A stretch of 64,000 bases of DNA from an uncultured Mollicutes bacterium (GCA_900543055.1 UQQI01000001.1:58831-122830), one strand, 5' to 3'. Shown: positions 50,230-60,049, numbered from the stretch's first letter. A program made the numbers and translations. The notes: generated from the sequence alone by a model not told the origin.

Positions 50230-51765
50230 TTAATAACCATTATGCATCCTATCTATAAGCATTTTTATAAGTAACCAAACTGATAAAACAATAACAAATA
50301 GTCCTAAAATTTCTCTTTGCTCATGAGACTTACTAAAACATAAACATATAATTAAAATACCATCTAAAAATGTAATAATTAGTTCATGCAAAAGTTTTTC
50401 CAATTTATCAATATGATTATTAGAATCAGAAAATTCAACTTTAAATTTAATTTCTCCATTAGATATAGACGTTATTAAATTTGATACTTCTCCAGGTAAT
50501 TTTAATAATCCATTAGTACTATTAATAACATTTTTCCCTACATTTCTTATTGTATCTATAGAAATAGTCTCTTTAAAACTATCTTTTTTAATTTTATTAG
50601 TTAATACCTCAACTAGGTTAATATTAGAATCTAATTTTTCAAGAACTGCTTCAATTATTCCAATACCTCTAATTAACATAGTTACATCATTATCAAGTAT
50701 TAATTTATTTTCCTGTAACATTTTAAACATATCTTTTATAAATTTGGTAATATCTATATCATTTAAAGAACTACTACCAAAATTTATTAAAATACTTTTT
50801 ATATCATTAACCAACTTCATATGGTCAACTTCATCTGTTACTTCAGACATATCAAGTAGTATTCTAGCAACTTCATTATAGTCTGAACTAATAATTGCTT
50901 TCATACAGTTTTTCAATAATATTTTATTTTTTTTAGAAAGTGTTCCCATCATTCCTAAATCAATATAAACTATTTTATCATCTCGTATCATTATATTATC
51001 TGGATGTGGATCAGCATGGAAGAAACCGTCATCAAGAGCTTGTTTTATATAATTTTCACTTAAAAGTAGCGCAACATTATTTAGATCATAACCACAATCA
51101 ATCAATTTTGAAGTATCATTTATTTTTAATCCTTCAATGTATTCCATAACTATAGCATTATCTCTACATAAATCCAAATACACTTTTGGTGAGTAAATGT
51201 ATGAGTCTTTATTATTCTCACTAAATTTCACTAAATTATTTACTTCATTAGAAAAATCTAATTCTTGAAGTGTTGTATTATATAATTCATCTAAAACTAA
51301 ATTAAAGTCAAATACTTTTATAAATTTATTTAGATGTAAGCAACTTACTGCTTCTTTTAACAATTTAATATCTGTTTTAATTTTATCATCTATACCAGGT
51401 CTTTTTATTTTTATAACTACTTTTTCACCGTTTGTTAGATAAGCAATATGAACTTGTGCAATACTCGCAGAGCCAATTGGTGTATGTTTAACTGATTTGA
51501 AGTATTTGTCAATATCTCCATATGATTCATTAAGAATATTTTTTACAGTTTGAAAGTCTAAAGGGATAGCATTACTTCTAAGTTTACTTAATTCATTTGT
51601 GTATTCTTCTGGTAATAAATCAACTCTAGTAGATAAAATTTGTCCTATTTTTATAAATGTAGGTCCTAACTCTTCTAAAATTTTACATAATTTTACTGGA
51701 TTAATTCCATGAGTAATATTGTTTTCTTTAAGAACTTCTATTATCTCTTTTAATCTATCTTTCAC
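50230..51765 (-). CDS. ABC1/UbiB (AarF) family atypical kinase
   Basis: A 511-residue member of the UbiB family. The N-terminal KxGQ motif is in TFIKIGQILSTRVDLLPEEY, the unusual alanine-rich nucleotide loop is IGSASIAQVHIA, and kinase motifs VMEYIEGL, FHADPHPDN and IDLGMMG follow. Two C-terminal membrane helices (LIITFLDGILIICLC and LGLFVIVLSVWLLIKML) anchor it. UbiB proteins support quinone or lipid metabolism; no quinone genes lie nearby, so the role here is open. Confidence 0.88.
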   Translation of the reverse strand: MKDRLKEIIEVLKENNITHGINPVKLCKILEELGPTFIKIGQILSTRVDLLPEEYTNELSKLRSNAIPLDFQTVKNILNESYGDIDKYFKSVKHTPIGSASIAQVHIAYLTNGEKVVIKIKRPGIDDKIKTDIKLLKEAVSCLHLNKFIKVFDFNLVLDELYNTTLQELDFSNEVNNLVKFSENNKDSYIYSPKVYLDLCRDNAIVMEYIEGLKINDTSKLIDCGYDLNNVALLLSENYIKQALDDGFFHADPHPDNIMIRDDKIVYIDLGMMGTLSKKNKILLKNCMKAIISSDYNEVARILLDMSEVTDEVDHMKLVNDIKSILINFGSSSLNDIDITKFIKDMFKMLQENKLILDNDVTMLIRGIGIIEAVLEKLDSNINLVEVLTNKIKKDSFKETISIDTIRNVGKNVINSTNGLLKLPGEVSNLITSISNGEIKFKVEFSDSNNHIDKLEKLLHELIITFLDGILIICLCFSKSHEQREILGLFVIVLSVWLLIKMLIDRMHNGY

Positions 51766-51826
51766 TATATCACTCCTATCATACTAATATTAATTTTACC
51801 AAATTTAACTTTATTAGTAAATAAAC

Positions 51827-51858
51827 ATAAAAATAAAAAAAGAAGGATAATTATCCTA
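51827..51858 (-). terminator. Hairpin with T-run downstream of the GroEL-like gene
   Basis: AGGAT-AATT-ATCCT on the minus strand followed by TCTTTTTTTATTTTT. It lies about 120 bases after the GroEL-like stop and just before the ABC1 kinase gene. Confidence 0.7.
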
Positions 51859-51976
51859 ATTGAATTGAAAATGTATTCACTTTATGTACCTAAAATAAGT
51901 TACTAATAAACTAGTAATCTTTTCTATAAAAAATTACTAAATAAAATACAAGGTATTGAAATAATACTTTATTAAT

Positions 51977-53518
51977 TTAAATTGTTTGTATACTATTATC
52001 TATTTTTATATATCCATCATTAATTATCATATACTTTGTTGTTAGTAAAAGTCCTGCTATTGATATAGCATTTTTTATGCATTCAGCAACTACTAAATAA
52101 GGATCAACTATTTTTGTTTCAAAAATATCTTCATAAGAACCATTATCAATTTTATATATAAGTTTAAATTCAGAATTTTTAATATTATTATATATTAGTG
52201 ATGAACTTATTCCTGTATTTTCAATAATTTTATTAAATGGTTCAGCAAATGCAATTTTTACCATATTATTGTATATATTATCATCTAACATATTGGCAAT
52301 ATATAAAAAACTAACCCCTTCTCCTGGAACAACACCATTATTTGCAACTTCAAGTGCCGAAACTGCATCTTCAATACGCATCATTTTTTCTTGAATCTCT
52401 GTACTAGTATTTCCACCAACATAAATAGTTGCAATTCCATTGCTTAATTTAGCAATTCTTTCATAAATATAGTCTCTCTCATAATTACTTTTGCAACTTT
52501 TTATGTCTTCTTCAAGCTTATTAATCAAAGGTGTTACGTTAACATTACTCAGAAAAATAACTTCATCTTTTTTTATAATAACATTTTTAATTATTCCTAA
52601 GTCATCAAATGTTATACAGTCATAATCTAAACTATTAATTTTAGAATTACTCAAAAATGCAATATCTTGTTTAATTATTGTCTTTCTTGAACCGTAATCT
52701 AAAAAGTTAAATATAAAAATTTTTATACCTTCTTTTAAATAATAAGAGATTAAGTTATTATTTATTTCGTTGTTGTAATCATCAACTAATATTATTAGAG
52801 TTTCATTTCTATCAATCACTTCATTAATTATATCAGAAATGTCTTCTAAACTATTTAAATAACCAGTAGTAATTAACACATGACAATTACTTAAATTAAT
52901 TTTTTCTTCATCTTTAAAATAAATCGGTGAAATATTATTTATCGCAATATTATATCCTTTATTAATTTCATAGTATGTTGTAGTACTTTCTCCCTCAACA
53001 ATTTTTATTGCATATTTAGTCTTCATCTTACCAAAAATTTCAGAAATAAACATTCCAAGGTTTTTATCATTTGCAGAAATAGAAGCAATGTTTTCTAACA
53101 TTAAAGTAGAAGATTCTCTTTTTATGCTTGATAAGTTATCAGTAAGAGTATTAAGTATTTCATTTAATTTATTTTTAAGTATTATAGGACTAATCCCATT
53201 ATTTATTAATTTTATTCCTTCATCATATAAACTTTTTACTAGTACAAGAGTAGTGCTAGTACCATCACCTACTTCTTCATTTGTTTTAAATGCTGCATTT
53301 TTTATAATATCTAATATTCCGTTAATTTCTTCATCATCAGATTCAATAGCCTTAGCAATAGTTACTCCATCATTTGTTATATAAGGAAGAGTCTCATCAC
53401 TATTAATTAATACATTATTTCCAATAGGTCCTATTGTTGATGCCACTGCATTACATATTAAATCTATAGCGTCTTTTTTCTTTTTATCAAGTTCATCACC
53501 AAAAATAACTCTCTTCAT
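51977..53518 (-). CDS. Divergent GroEL/Cpn60-like chaperonin paralogue
   Basis: A 513-residue chaperonin-family protein. ATP-site motifs remain recognisable: STIGPIGNNVLI, YITNDGVTIAKAI, NEEVGDGTSTTLVLVKSL, and VVPGEGVSFLY; the apical domain is highly diverged and shorter. There is no GGM-repeat tail and no groES beside it. It starts at 53518 (MKRVIFGDELDKKK) six bases after GGAGG, and overlaps the DUF4130 gene upstream. Canonical GroEL should be elsewhere in the genome; this may be a specialised paralogue. Confidence 0.8.
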   Translation of the reverse strand: MKRVIFGDELDKKKKDAIDLICNAVASTIGPIGNNVLINSDETLPYITNDGVTIAKAIESDDEEINGILDIIKNAAFKTNEEVGDGTSTTLVLVKSLYDEGIKLINNGISPIILKNKLNEILNTLTDNLSSIKRESSTLMLENIASISANDKNLGMFISEIFGKMKTKYAIKIVEGESTTTYYEINKGYNIAINNISPIYFKDEEKINLSNCHVLITTGYLNSLEDISDIINEVIDRNETLIILVDDYNNEINNNLISYYLKEGIKIFIFNFLDYGSRKTIIKQDIAFLSNSKINSLDYDCITFDDLGIIKNVIIKKDEVIFLSNVNVTPLINKLEEDIKSCKSNYERDYIYERIAKLSNGIATIYVGGNTSTEIQEKMMRIEDAVSALEVANNGVVPGEGVSFLYIANMLDDNIYNNMVKIAFAEPFNKIIENTGISSSLIYNNIKNSEFKLIYKIDNGSYEDIFETKIVDPYLVVAECIKNAISIAGLLLTTKYMIINDGYIKIDNSIQTI

Positions 53519-54260
53519 TTTCATCCTCCATTTCAATTATGTATTCCCAATATTTTTTAGGCATAAAATTTATTTGAACTTTTTTATTTTTTCTCTCATT
53601 AATTCCAATAGTCTTAAAAAAAGATTTCCACAATTCTTGTTGAAAAAGTTCTTCATCATCATCCACAAAATTTTTTCTTATATTAGATTCTTCATAAAAA
53701 AATAAAATATTCTTTTTATTAAAACAAGCATAAATATTCCTTTTTACATCTTTTATTATGAAATATTCAGAAGAAAGCCTACGTTTAAAATGCTGAGCAA
53801 CTAAAAATATAATGTTATTTGTAGGAGAAAATTCTGCATAATAAAAATTTCCTTTCATTTTTTTAAATCTCATAAATCCTTTAAACTTATGTGTCTCCCT
53901 TCTAACAAAACAAGAAAGTTTATAAGCCTTATTAACACAATTTAAATTTCTTAAATAAAATACTTTATCATGATAAATAAGAGCGTTTCTCAAAAAATAA
54001 TATATAGTTAAATCTTTCATAGAATCATTTGATAAAAAGATATAAAAACACATTCTCTTAACTCTATATGAAAATTTATTTAAGAAATTTATATATTCTT
54101 CTCCTTCTAAATCAAGTTCTATTAAATTATCAAACAAAGTAATTTGGTATGTCTTTTTATTAGAAATATTTGCTACTTCATAATCATTTTTAATAATTAA
54201 ATTGATTAATTTAATAAGTTCATAGAACCCACCACTATATATAAAAACATTATTCATCAA
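53496..54260 (-). CDS. DUF4130 / TIGR03915 putative DNA repair protein
   Basis: A 254-residue protein of the family that accompanies a uracil-DNA-glycosylase-like/radical SAM partner. RRETHKFKGFMRFKK, NFYYAEFSPTNNIIFLVAQH, FKRRLSSEYFIIKDVKRN and NERKNKKVQINFMPKKYWEY are family blocks. Its chemistry is unproven. It overlaps the radical SAM gene upstream by 11 bases and the GroEL-like gene downstream by 23 bases, so all three form one unit. Confidence 0.85.
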   Translation of the reverse strand: MMNNVFIYSGGFYELIKLINLIIKNDYEVANISNKKTYQITLFDNLIELDLEGEEYINFLNKFSYRVKRMCFYIFLSNDSMKDLTIYYFLRNALIYHDKVFYLRNLNCVNKAYKLSCFVRRETHKFKGFMRFKKMKGNFYYAEFSPTNNIIFLVAQHFKRRLSSEYFIIKDVKRNIYACFNKKNILFFYEESNIRKNFVDDDEELFQQELWKSFFKTIGINERKNKKVQINFMPKKYWEYIIEMEDENEESYFW

Positions 54261-55467
54261 ATAGTCTCAACTGCTCAAAGTTTGAACTTTCTTTTTTTAT
54301 AATATTTTCAAGAAGAAGACATTTTTCTAAAATCTTTCTATTAAAGTCTGTACTGTCAAAATAGTATTTTCCATTACATAAGATAAAATATTTACTTTTT
54401 TTTAAAGAAATATTCATCTTCTTTAGACTATTAAAACTAATTTTAAAATATTTTCTAGATGAAATTATTTTTTTAGCAGATTTTGGACCTATACCTGGAA
54501 TCTTTAATAATTCATAATAAGATACTTTATTAATTTCTTTAGGAAATTCTTCTAAATGTCTAAGTGCACAATCTGTTTTAGGATCAAGTAAAATATTAAA
54601 ATTTTGATTGTACTCATCTAATAAGTCATCAACTTTAAAATTATAAAATCTAAGTAACCAATCCGCTTGATATAATCTATTCTCTCTAACTAGAGGTGGT
54701 AGTTTTATATTTGGCAAAAATCTATCATGATTGACAGGAATATATGCTGAATAAAAAACTCTTTTTAGTTTAAAATTATTATATAAATCACTACTTTTTT
54801 TTAGAATTTGGTAGTCACTTTCTATCGTTGCTCCAACAATCATTTGAGTACTTTGCCCTGCTGGGACAAAAGATTTATTTTTATTCTCCTTTACATATTT
54901 CATAATATTGGTAATTTTGTTTTGATTTTTATTTGGTACTAAAAGCTATAAACCATTATTTGTAGGTAGTTCAATATTTGCACTAATTCTATCTGCTAAA
55001 AGTCCTAGTTTTTTTAATAAATAATTACTAGCTCCCGGAATAGCTTTTACATGAATATAACCGTTAAAATTATATTTTTTTCTTAAAAGAGTTATTGCAT
55101 CAATTAATAGTTCCATTGTGTAATCAGGACTTTTTATTATACCCGAACTTAAAAATAGCCCCTCTATATAATTTCTCTTATAAAAATTAATTGTAATTCT
55201 ACAAATTTCTTCTGAAGTAAAAATTGCTCTTACAACATCATTACTATTTCTATTAACACAATATTTACAATCATATATACAACAGTTTGTCAGTAGAATT
55301 TTCAGAAGAGAAACACATCTTCCATCACTAGAATAAGAATGACAAATTCCTGAATATGCAGTATTACCAAGTTTTCCTTTATCATCCCTCCTACTTCCAG
55401 AGGATGAACAGGATGCATCATATTTAGCTGCATCAGAAAGAATAATCAATTTTTCTTTTAAATACAT
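54250..55467 (-). pseudogene. Radical SAM DNA-modification/repair gene with one in-frame amber codon
   Basis: One gene of the TIGR03916 type (radical SAM partner of DUF4130). The first part has the iron-sulfur motif CIYDCKYC (NCCIYDCKYCVNRN); the second has VPAGQSTQMIVGATIESDYQ, RLYQADWLLRFYNF and a helix-hairpin-helix YYELLKIPGIGPKSAKKIIS. A TAG at 54946-54948 separates ELPTNNGL from LLVPNK without any frame change; family members have a sense codon there. The natural start is MYLKEKL at 55467, seven bases from GGTGA. Without suppression only 173 residues are made. Nonsense mutation is the simplest reading. Confidence 0.85.
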
Positions 55468-55538
55468 AAAATCACCATAATAAATAACTCTTATTAATAG
55501 TATTATCAATTTAAAAATATTTATAAAAAAAATAGTAA

Positions 55539-55994
55539 TTAATTTTTGCTATTAAATTTATATCTTTCTCTATTGAATAATTTATCGATAGAAAAATCTT
55601 TATATATTGTTAGAAGTGAACAAATAAATGTTGTAGAAATTAAGTTAACTCCATTCTCCCAATTTGAAATAGTTGACTGAGTAGTATTCAATTTCTTCGC
55701 TAATTCTTTTTGAGTATATTTATTATTTTTTCTAAGTATTTTCAAATTATTACCTACATTTTTTTTATTAATAGTTATTTGACAATATTCAATGTTTCTA
55801 TAGGTTAGCCCAAACAAATAATCCAAACTAAAATTATAAAGATTTGCGTACTTAATTAATTGTTTAATTGGTATTGTATCTTTTCCTGTTTCCCAACCAG
55901 AAACTGTTGAAAAGTGAACATTTAATACTGCAGCAATATCCTTTTGTTTTAAATCTAATTCTTCACGACTCTCTCTTAAATTTCTAACTAACAT
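55539..55994 (-). CDS. Double-XRE helix-turn-helix regulator
   Basis: A 151-residue protein with two HTH_3 domains in tandem: LKQKDIAAVLNVHFSTVSGW near residues 18-40 and YTQKELAKKLNTTQSTISNW near 95-115, each followed by ETGKD or ENGVN. Both look competent for DNA binding. The likely start is ATG 55994 after AGGTGG; a GTG at 56003 overlaps that site. It lies between the repair operon and a divergently placed XRE membrane protein. Targets unknown. Confidence 0.82.
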   Translation of the reverse strand: MLVRNLRESREELDLKQKDIAAVLNVHFSTVSGWETGKDTIPIKQLIKYANLYNFSLDYLFGLTYRNIEYCQITINKKNVGNNLKILRKNNKYTQKELAKKLNTTQSTISNWENGVNLISTTFICSLLTIYKDFSIDKLFNRERYKFNSKN

Positions 55995-56142
55995 GTTTTC
56001 CACCTAGTTTTTATTATTCCAGTTAGAAAAAAAACTATTCATAAACTAGGGGTAATACGATATTTACTTTCGCTTTTTAATAATCTATAAATAATAATTA
56101 TGATAAGATTTTTTTATAATTATTTAGGTGGCAAGTAATATT

Positions 56143-57246
56143 ATGGACAAAGAAAAAATTGGTAGTTTCATAAGAGCTTTAAGAGTAGAGAAACATATGA
56201 AACAACAGGATTTAGCTGATGCTGTTTTCGTTTCAAGACAAGCAGTAAGTTTATGGGAAAGAGGAAAAACAATACCAGATTCTTCAATTTTATGTTTACT
56301 AAGCGAATTTTTTGATGTTTCTGTAAATGAAATATTAAAAGGTGAACAAGTGACTCATGAAACAAAGAAAGATTTAGAAGAAACAACTTTAAAGATTATT
56401 GATGAATATAACAAAAAAACTCTAAATATAAAGAGAATTATTAAAATTTCAATATCTATAATTTTAGTTTTGATTATTTCATTTTTAATCTATTATTTTA
56501 TTTCATCATATAATTCTATAAATGTGTATAAAGTAGAAGGTAGCAGCCAAAACTTTTTTACAAATAATGGAATAATAATTAGTACTCGTCAGAAATCTTA
56601 TATAAGACTTGGCAAACTTAAAAGTTATATTGATGTTAATATTAAAAATGTAGAATTATATTATATTAAAGATAATAAAAAGGTAAAGATTTATGAAGAT
56701 AATTCAACAGACATTTTAATAACTGAGAATTATGGATATGATGATTATTTTTCAAAAGACAAAATTAAATATATTTTAAATAATCTTTATTTAGAAATAG
56801 AATATAATAAAGATAATAAAGATAAAAAAGAGATATTAAATCTAAAAGTAACAAATGATTTTTCCAATAATAAAATTATATATTTAGATAAATTTAAATC
56901 TTCATCATCAGAAAATAACATTTCTATATTAAGTAAATTTAAGAACAAAATACTAGACTCTTCTATTTATAAAGGTAAAAATAATTATGAAAAAGAAGAT
57001 AATATTGAAAAAATTTATTTTAAATTAAGTGACAAAATTTTAATAGTTAAATGTATTACAAAATCAACAAACACGGAAGAAATTTGGTATATTTCATTAG
57101 TAGATAATACGTATATAGAATATAGAAAGTATAAAGAAACAAAAGAAATAATGCATAAATATTTAAGGGATGATTCTTTTAATAAAGATAAAGAAAATGA
57201 GTATAAGAAACTTATAAAAATAATGAAAAATTATTTAGAAAAATAA
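56143..57246 (+). CDS. XRE regulator with membrane helix and extracytoplasmic domain
   Basis: A 367-residue protein. The N-terminal XRE domain (MKQQDLADAVFVSRQAVSLW near 22-45) is followed by a linker, one membrane helix (ISISIILVLIISFLIYYFIS near 108-128) and a 240-residue lysine/asparagine-rich extracytoplasmic domain I do not recognise. It could sense an outside signal and act on DNA at the membrane. The ATG at 56143 lies 11 bases after AGGTGG; a GTG at 56128 is too close to it. The following secreted protein is 68 bases downstream and may be a target or partner. Confidence 0.72.
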   Translation: MDKEKIGSFIRALRVEKHMKQQDLADAVFVSRQAVSLWERGKTIPDSSILCLLSEFFDVSVNEILKGEQVTHETKKDLEETTLKIIDEYNKKTLNIKRIIKISISIILVLIISFLIYYFISSYNSINVYKVEGSSQNFFTNNGIIISTRQKSYIRLGKLKSYIDVNIKNVELYYIKDNKKVKIYEDNSTDILITENYGYDDYFSKDKIKYILNNLYLEIEYNKDNKDKKEILNLKVTNDFSNNKIIYLDKFKSSSSENNISILSKFKNKILDSSIYKGKNNYEKEDNIEKIYFKLSDKILIVKCITKSTNTEEIWYISLVDNTYIEYRKYKETKEIMHKYLRDDSFNKDKENEYKKLIKIMKNYLEK

Positions 57247-57314
57247 AAAAGCAAGTAATACTTGCGTGACATTTTAAAATTATACATTTATATTTTAAGT
57301 GAAAGGAGGAAACG

Positions 57315-58052
57315 ATGATGTCAAAAAGGAAAGCAGTAATTATATTATTGTTAATTGCTATAACATTTTTTCATGGAAAAAATTTAGTAAATGCTGAAGA
57401 AATATTTTTTACTAACAAAAACGGTGTATCAATGACTGAAAAAGAATATAATTTTTTTAGAGAAATGTATAATGATAATTATCCAAAAATAATACCACAA
57501 GATGTATATGATATATTCAAAAATGGTAATTATTTTGATGGAAATATAAGAGTTAATACATATACTGAAGATACTAATCCAAACACTAGAGGAACATTCC
57601 ATAGTACTGCAAATAAAAGTATTAGAATTGCTGCATCATGTACAACTACTTGTGCAATAGCTGTTAGTGCAAATTGGATTAATAATCCAACGATTAGAAG
57701 TTATGATGTTATAGGAGCTTATTTATATAATGTATCTACTATTGGTTCTATATCTACTCAAGCTGCAAGTAATACAAAAAATGTATTTGCAACAAGTACA
57801 AAAAGACAAACAAATGGACATGGTGCATCAATACTTTTACCATCAGGTTCAAATATTGGTATATTCCAAACTTTTACGACAAATAAAGGTGGAAAAATAT
57901 ATGCAAGTTATCAGCATGCTATGAAAAATACAACATTAGCAGTAAGTCAACAATTTAATGTATCAACATTAGGATATGGAAATGTTTTTAAATTCTATGG
58001 TGATGCTGCAAACATTTATGACAACATGAACGGCGTTGATATAGACGTCTAA
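57315..58052 (+). CDS. Secreted protein of unknown function
   Basis: A 245-residue protein with a signal peptide (KAVIILLLIAITFFHGKNLV, cleavage expected near NAEE). The mature part begins with a polar region and then a beta-rich, serine/threonine/alanine-rich domain with two neighbouring cysteines (CTTTC). No sorting motif or membrane helix at the C-terminus. AAAGGAGG precedes the ATG. Not recognised. Its position next to the XRE membrane protein suggests linked regulation. Confidence 0.68.
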   Translation: MMSKRKAVIILLLIAITFFHGKNLVNAEEIFFTNKNGVSMTEKEYNFFREMYNDNYPKIIPQDVYDIFKNGNYFDGNIRVNTYTEDTNPNTRGTFHSTANKSIRIAASCTTTCAIAVSANWINNPTIRSYDVIGAYLYNVSTIGSISTQAASNTKNVFATSTKRQTNGHGASILLPSGSNIGIFQTFTTNKGGKIYASYQHAMKNTTLAVSQQFNVSTLGYGNVFKFYGDAANIYDNMNGVDIDV

Positions 58053-58076
58053 TAAAATAATTTACCACGGAAAAGA

Positions 58077-58114
58077 AATAGTTATTGAGTTATATGCAAT
58101 AACTATTTTTTATT
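58077..58114 (+). terminator. Terminator after the secreted protein gene
   Basis: AAATAGTTATTG (58077-58088) pairs with CAATAACTATTT (58097-58108), then TTTATTT. Confidence 0.88.
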
Positions 58115-58236
58115 TAAAAAAAACAAAAGTCCTTTTAATTGTAAAATGTTAAACATAATGTATAATAATTGCATATTTAAATTTATAAATTTCTATGATA
58201 ATATATTTCATAAACTTTTATTCGAAGGAAGATATT

Positions 58237-58971
58237 ATGAATTTAGAAAATTATAAATTAAATACAAGCCAAGTACACAATAATGGAGGAACATTATACA
58301 AGTACAAAAATGTTTTATATAAATTATATGATGAATTTCCATATTTTATAGATGAAAAAGAAAGAAATATAAGATTGTTAAAAAATTTAAAATTATATCA
58401 TATTCCTAAAATATTAAAAATAATAAAAAAAGGAAGAGAATTTAATGGATATGTTATGGAATATATTTCAAATTCATTAACTTTCAGGCAAGCAATGTAT
58501 GAGAAAATTTCTAAGGAAAAAAAGATATCTGCTATAAAGGATGTATACATAACATTAAAGCAATTGCATTCTTTTGATATTTGCATTGGTGATATACATA
58601 TGGATAATTTCTTGTACGTTGATGGAAATGGTTACACAATAGATCTTGATGAAATAAGATTAAAAGGTGATGAATTTAAGTTCAGAGAGTGCTATCTTTT
58701 AAAAGAAAATAAAAATTCTATGATATCTAAAGTAGCAACACCAATTACAGATAATATAAAATTGGCTATAGTTTGTCTTTCTTTTTATTATGGAGTAGAT
58801 TTAGAAACAATTGCTGTTAATGAATCGCTTACCGAAGTAAAAGAAAAATTAAAGGAATTTATTAGTAATCCAGAAGAACTTAAAAAAATATCCAGAGTTT
58901 TAGACATGAATAATCTTAATTATCTTGATGATGTTTTGTTTTTAGAAAAAGAAAAGGTATTAAAAAAATAA
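58237..58971 (+). CDS. Small protein-kinase-like protein
   Basis: A 244-residue protein with a compact kinase fold. FNGYVMEYISNSLTFRQAM corresponds to the hinge, CIGDIHMDNFLYVDGNG to the catalytic loop (H-x-D-N), and YTIDLDEIRL to the metal-binding segment. It resembles RIO/lipopolysaccharide-kinase-type enzymes more than Hanks kinases. GAAGGAAG precedes the ATG at 58237; the open frame from 58195 has no binding site. Substrate unknown. Confidence 0.68.
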   Translation: MNLENYKLNTSQVHNNGGTLYKYKNVLYKLYDEFPYFIDEKERNIRLLKNLKLYHIPKILKIIKKGREFNGYVMEYISNSLTFRQAMYEKISKEKKISAIKDVYITLKQLHSFDICIGDIHMDNFLYVDGNGYTIDLDEIRLKGDEFKFRECYLLKENKNSMISKVATPITDNIKLAIVCLSFYYGVDLETIAVNESLTEVKEKLKEFISNPEELKKISRVLDMNNLNYLDDVLFLEKEKVLKK

Positions 58972-58993
58972 AAAAAGCAACTCCACGAGTTAC
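58967..58993 (-). terminator. tRNA-Trp terminator
   Basis: On the minus strand GTAACTC, loop GTG, GAGTTGC, then T6; 14 bases after the tRNA 3' end. Confidence 0.8.
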
Positions 58994-59006
58994 TTTAAAA
59001 TTCAAA

Positions 59007-59080
59007 TGGCAGGGGATGAGAGAATCGAACTCCCAACAGTGGTTTTGGAGACCATTATTATACCATTTAACTAATCCCCT
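59007..59080 (-). tRNA. tRNA-Trp (anticodon CCA)
   Basis: A 74-base tRNA. The acceptor arms AGGGGAT and ATCCCCT pair perfectly, the anticodon loop is CTCCAAA (anticodon CCA) closed by TGGT/ACCA, and the T arm GGGAG-TTCGATT-CTCTC is normal. The discriminator is G and the CCA tail is encoded. It has its own terminator. CCA reads only UGG, consistent with TGA acting as stop here. Confidence 0.95.
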
Positions 59081-59156
59081 AAATCGAATATGTTCAATAA
59101 TTGAACAAATCGATTATAACACAAAGAAATTAGTGTTTCAATAATTAAATAACATT

Positions 59157-59942
59157 TTAGTAACTTTTTCCAATGGAATTATTCACTTTAAAAGTCGTTT
59201 TTTCATTAAATGAATCAATTTTTCCGACCTTAGGGTTAATTATTGGTTGAGATTCAACAAAAGTATTATTTTTAATATTGTTGAAGTTTTTAAGTTCGGA
59301 AATATCACTATCAAAATAGTTTGCAACAACTTCAATTTTATTATCAGAATTAGCGCAATAAATCAAATCGTTTCCAGAATCATAATTTTCTACAAAATGT
59401 TGTTGTCTAATTAGTCCTTCTATAATACAATTTGCAACAACACTCGCATCTGCGTTAACTGTACCAAAAGAAATCGTTACAAAACTTGCATCATTATTTT
59501 CATCTATAGCATTTTCTGTATCAGTAGGCTTTGTATTGGAAACATTTCCTTTTTCATCTTGAACATAGCCAACTTGGCTACAAAGGATTCCTTTAATAGG
59601 AAAACCATGTTTTTTAAAAGAGGCTTCCATACCTAATGCAAGTGCATCAGAATTACCTAATCTTGTATTATTAAATGGAGCGAAAATAACAGTATCAGAG
59701 CCAGAAGCATACTGTTGATCAAGTGTTATAACAATAGTACCATCATAGTTAACATCTTCACAATTTTTAGTCTTTCTAAATTTTAAGCCTTTTTCTTCTA
59801 ATTTGCTACTTATTTTTTCAATAAATGAATCACTACAATCACTATCATTTATTATAATATTATTTTCATTTAATTTCTCAATAGAACAAGTTATATTTTG
59901 ATTATCTATAGTTGATGAATCGAATTCAAAATCGCTATTCAA
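59157..59942 (-). CDS. Unknown protein
   Basis: A 261-residue acidic protein, not recognised. The central block TIVITLDQQYASGSDTVIFA, then NTRLGNSDALALGMEASFKK, then FVTISFGTVNADASVVANCI looks like an alternating beta/alpha domain, and the last 60 residues are asparagine-rich linker. There is no signal peptide. Six cysteines are scattered. GGTGA precedes the ATG. It has no obvious partner; it lies between tRNA-Trp and a divergently transcribed DUF3048 gene. Confidence 0.6.
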   Translation of the reverse strand: MNSDFEFDSSTIDNQNITCSIEKLNENNIIINDSDCSDSFIEKISSKLEEKGLKFRKTKNCEDVNYDGTIVITLDQQYASGSDTVIFAPFNNTRLGNSDALALGMEASFKKHGFPIKGILCSQVGYVQDEKGNVSNTKPTDTENAIDENNDASFVTISFGTVNADASVVANCIIEGLIRQQHFVENYDSGNDLIYCANSDNKIEVVANYFDSDISELKNFNNIKNNTFVESQPIINPKVGKIDSFNEKTTFKVNNSIGKSY

Positions 59943-60043
59943 GCTATCACCTCACATCTTAAGTATATATAAAACATAAATCAAAGTCAAAAATATAAAT
60001 ATAAACTTAACAATATTTAACATATAAAATGATAAAATAATTA

Positions 60044-60049
60044 TATAAT
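60044..60049 (+). promoter_or_regulatory. Candidate -10 box upstream of the DUF3048 gene
   Basis: TATAAT at 60044-60049 in very AT-rich DNA, 42 bases before the start codon. Low specificity in such sequence. Confidence 0.35.

Noticed and set aside
54250..55509. Two separate genes (radical SAM protein and helix-hairpin-helix protein)
   Set aside because: Both parts belong to one family protein, lie in the same frame and are separated by a single TAG with 14 open codons after it. The second part has no ribosome binding site.
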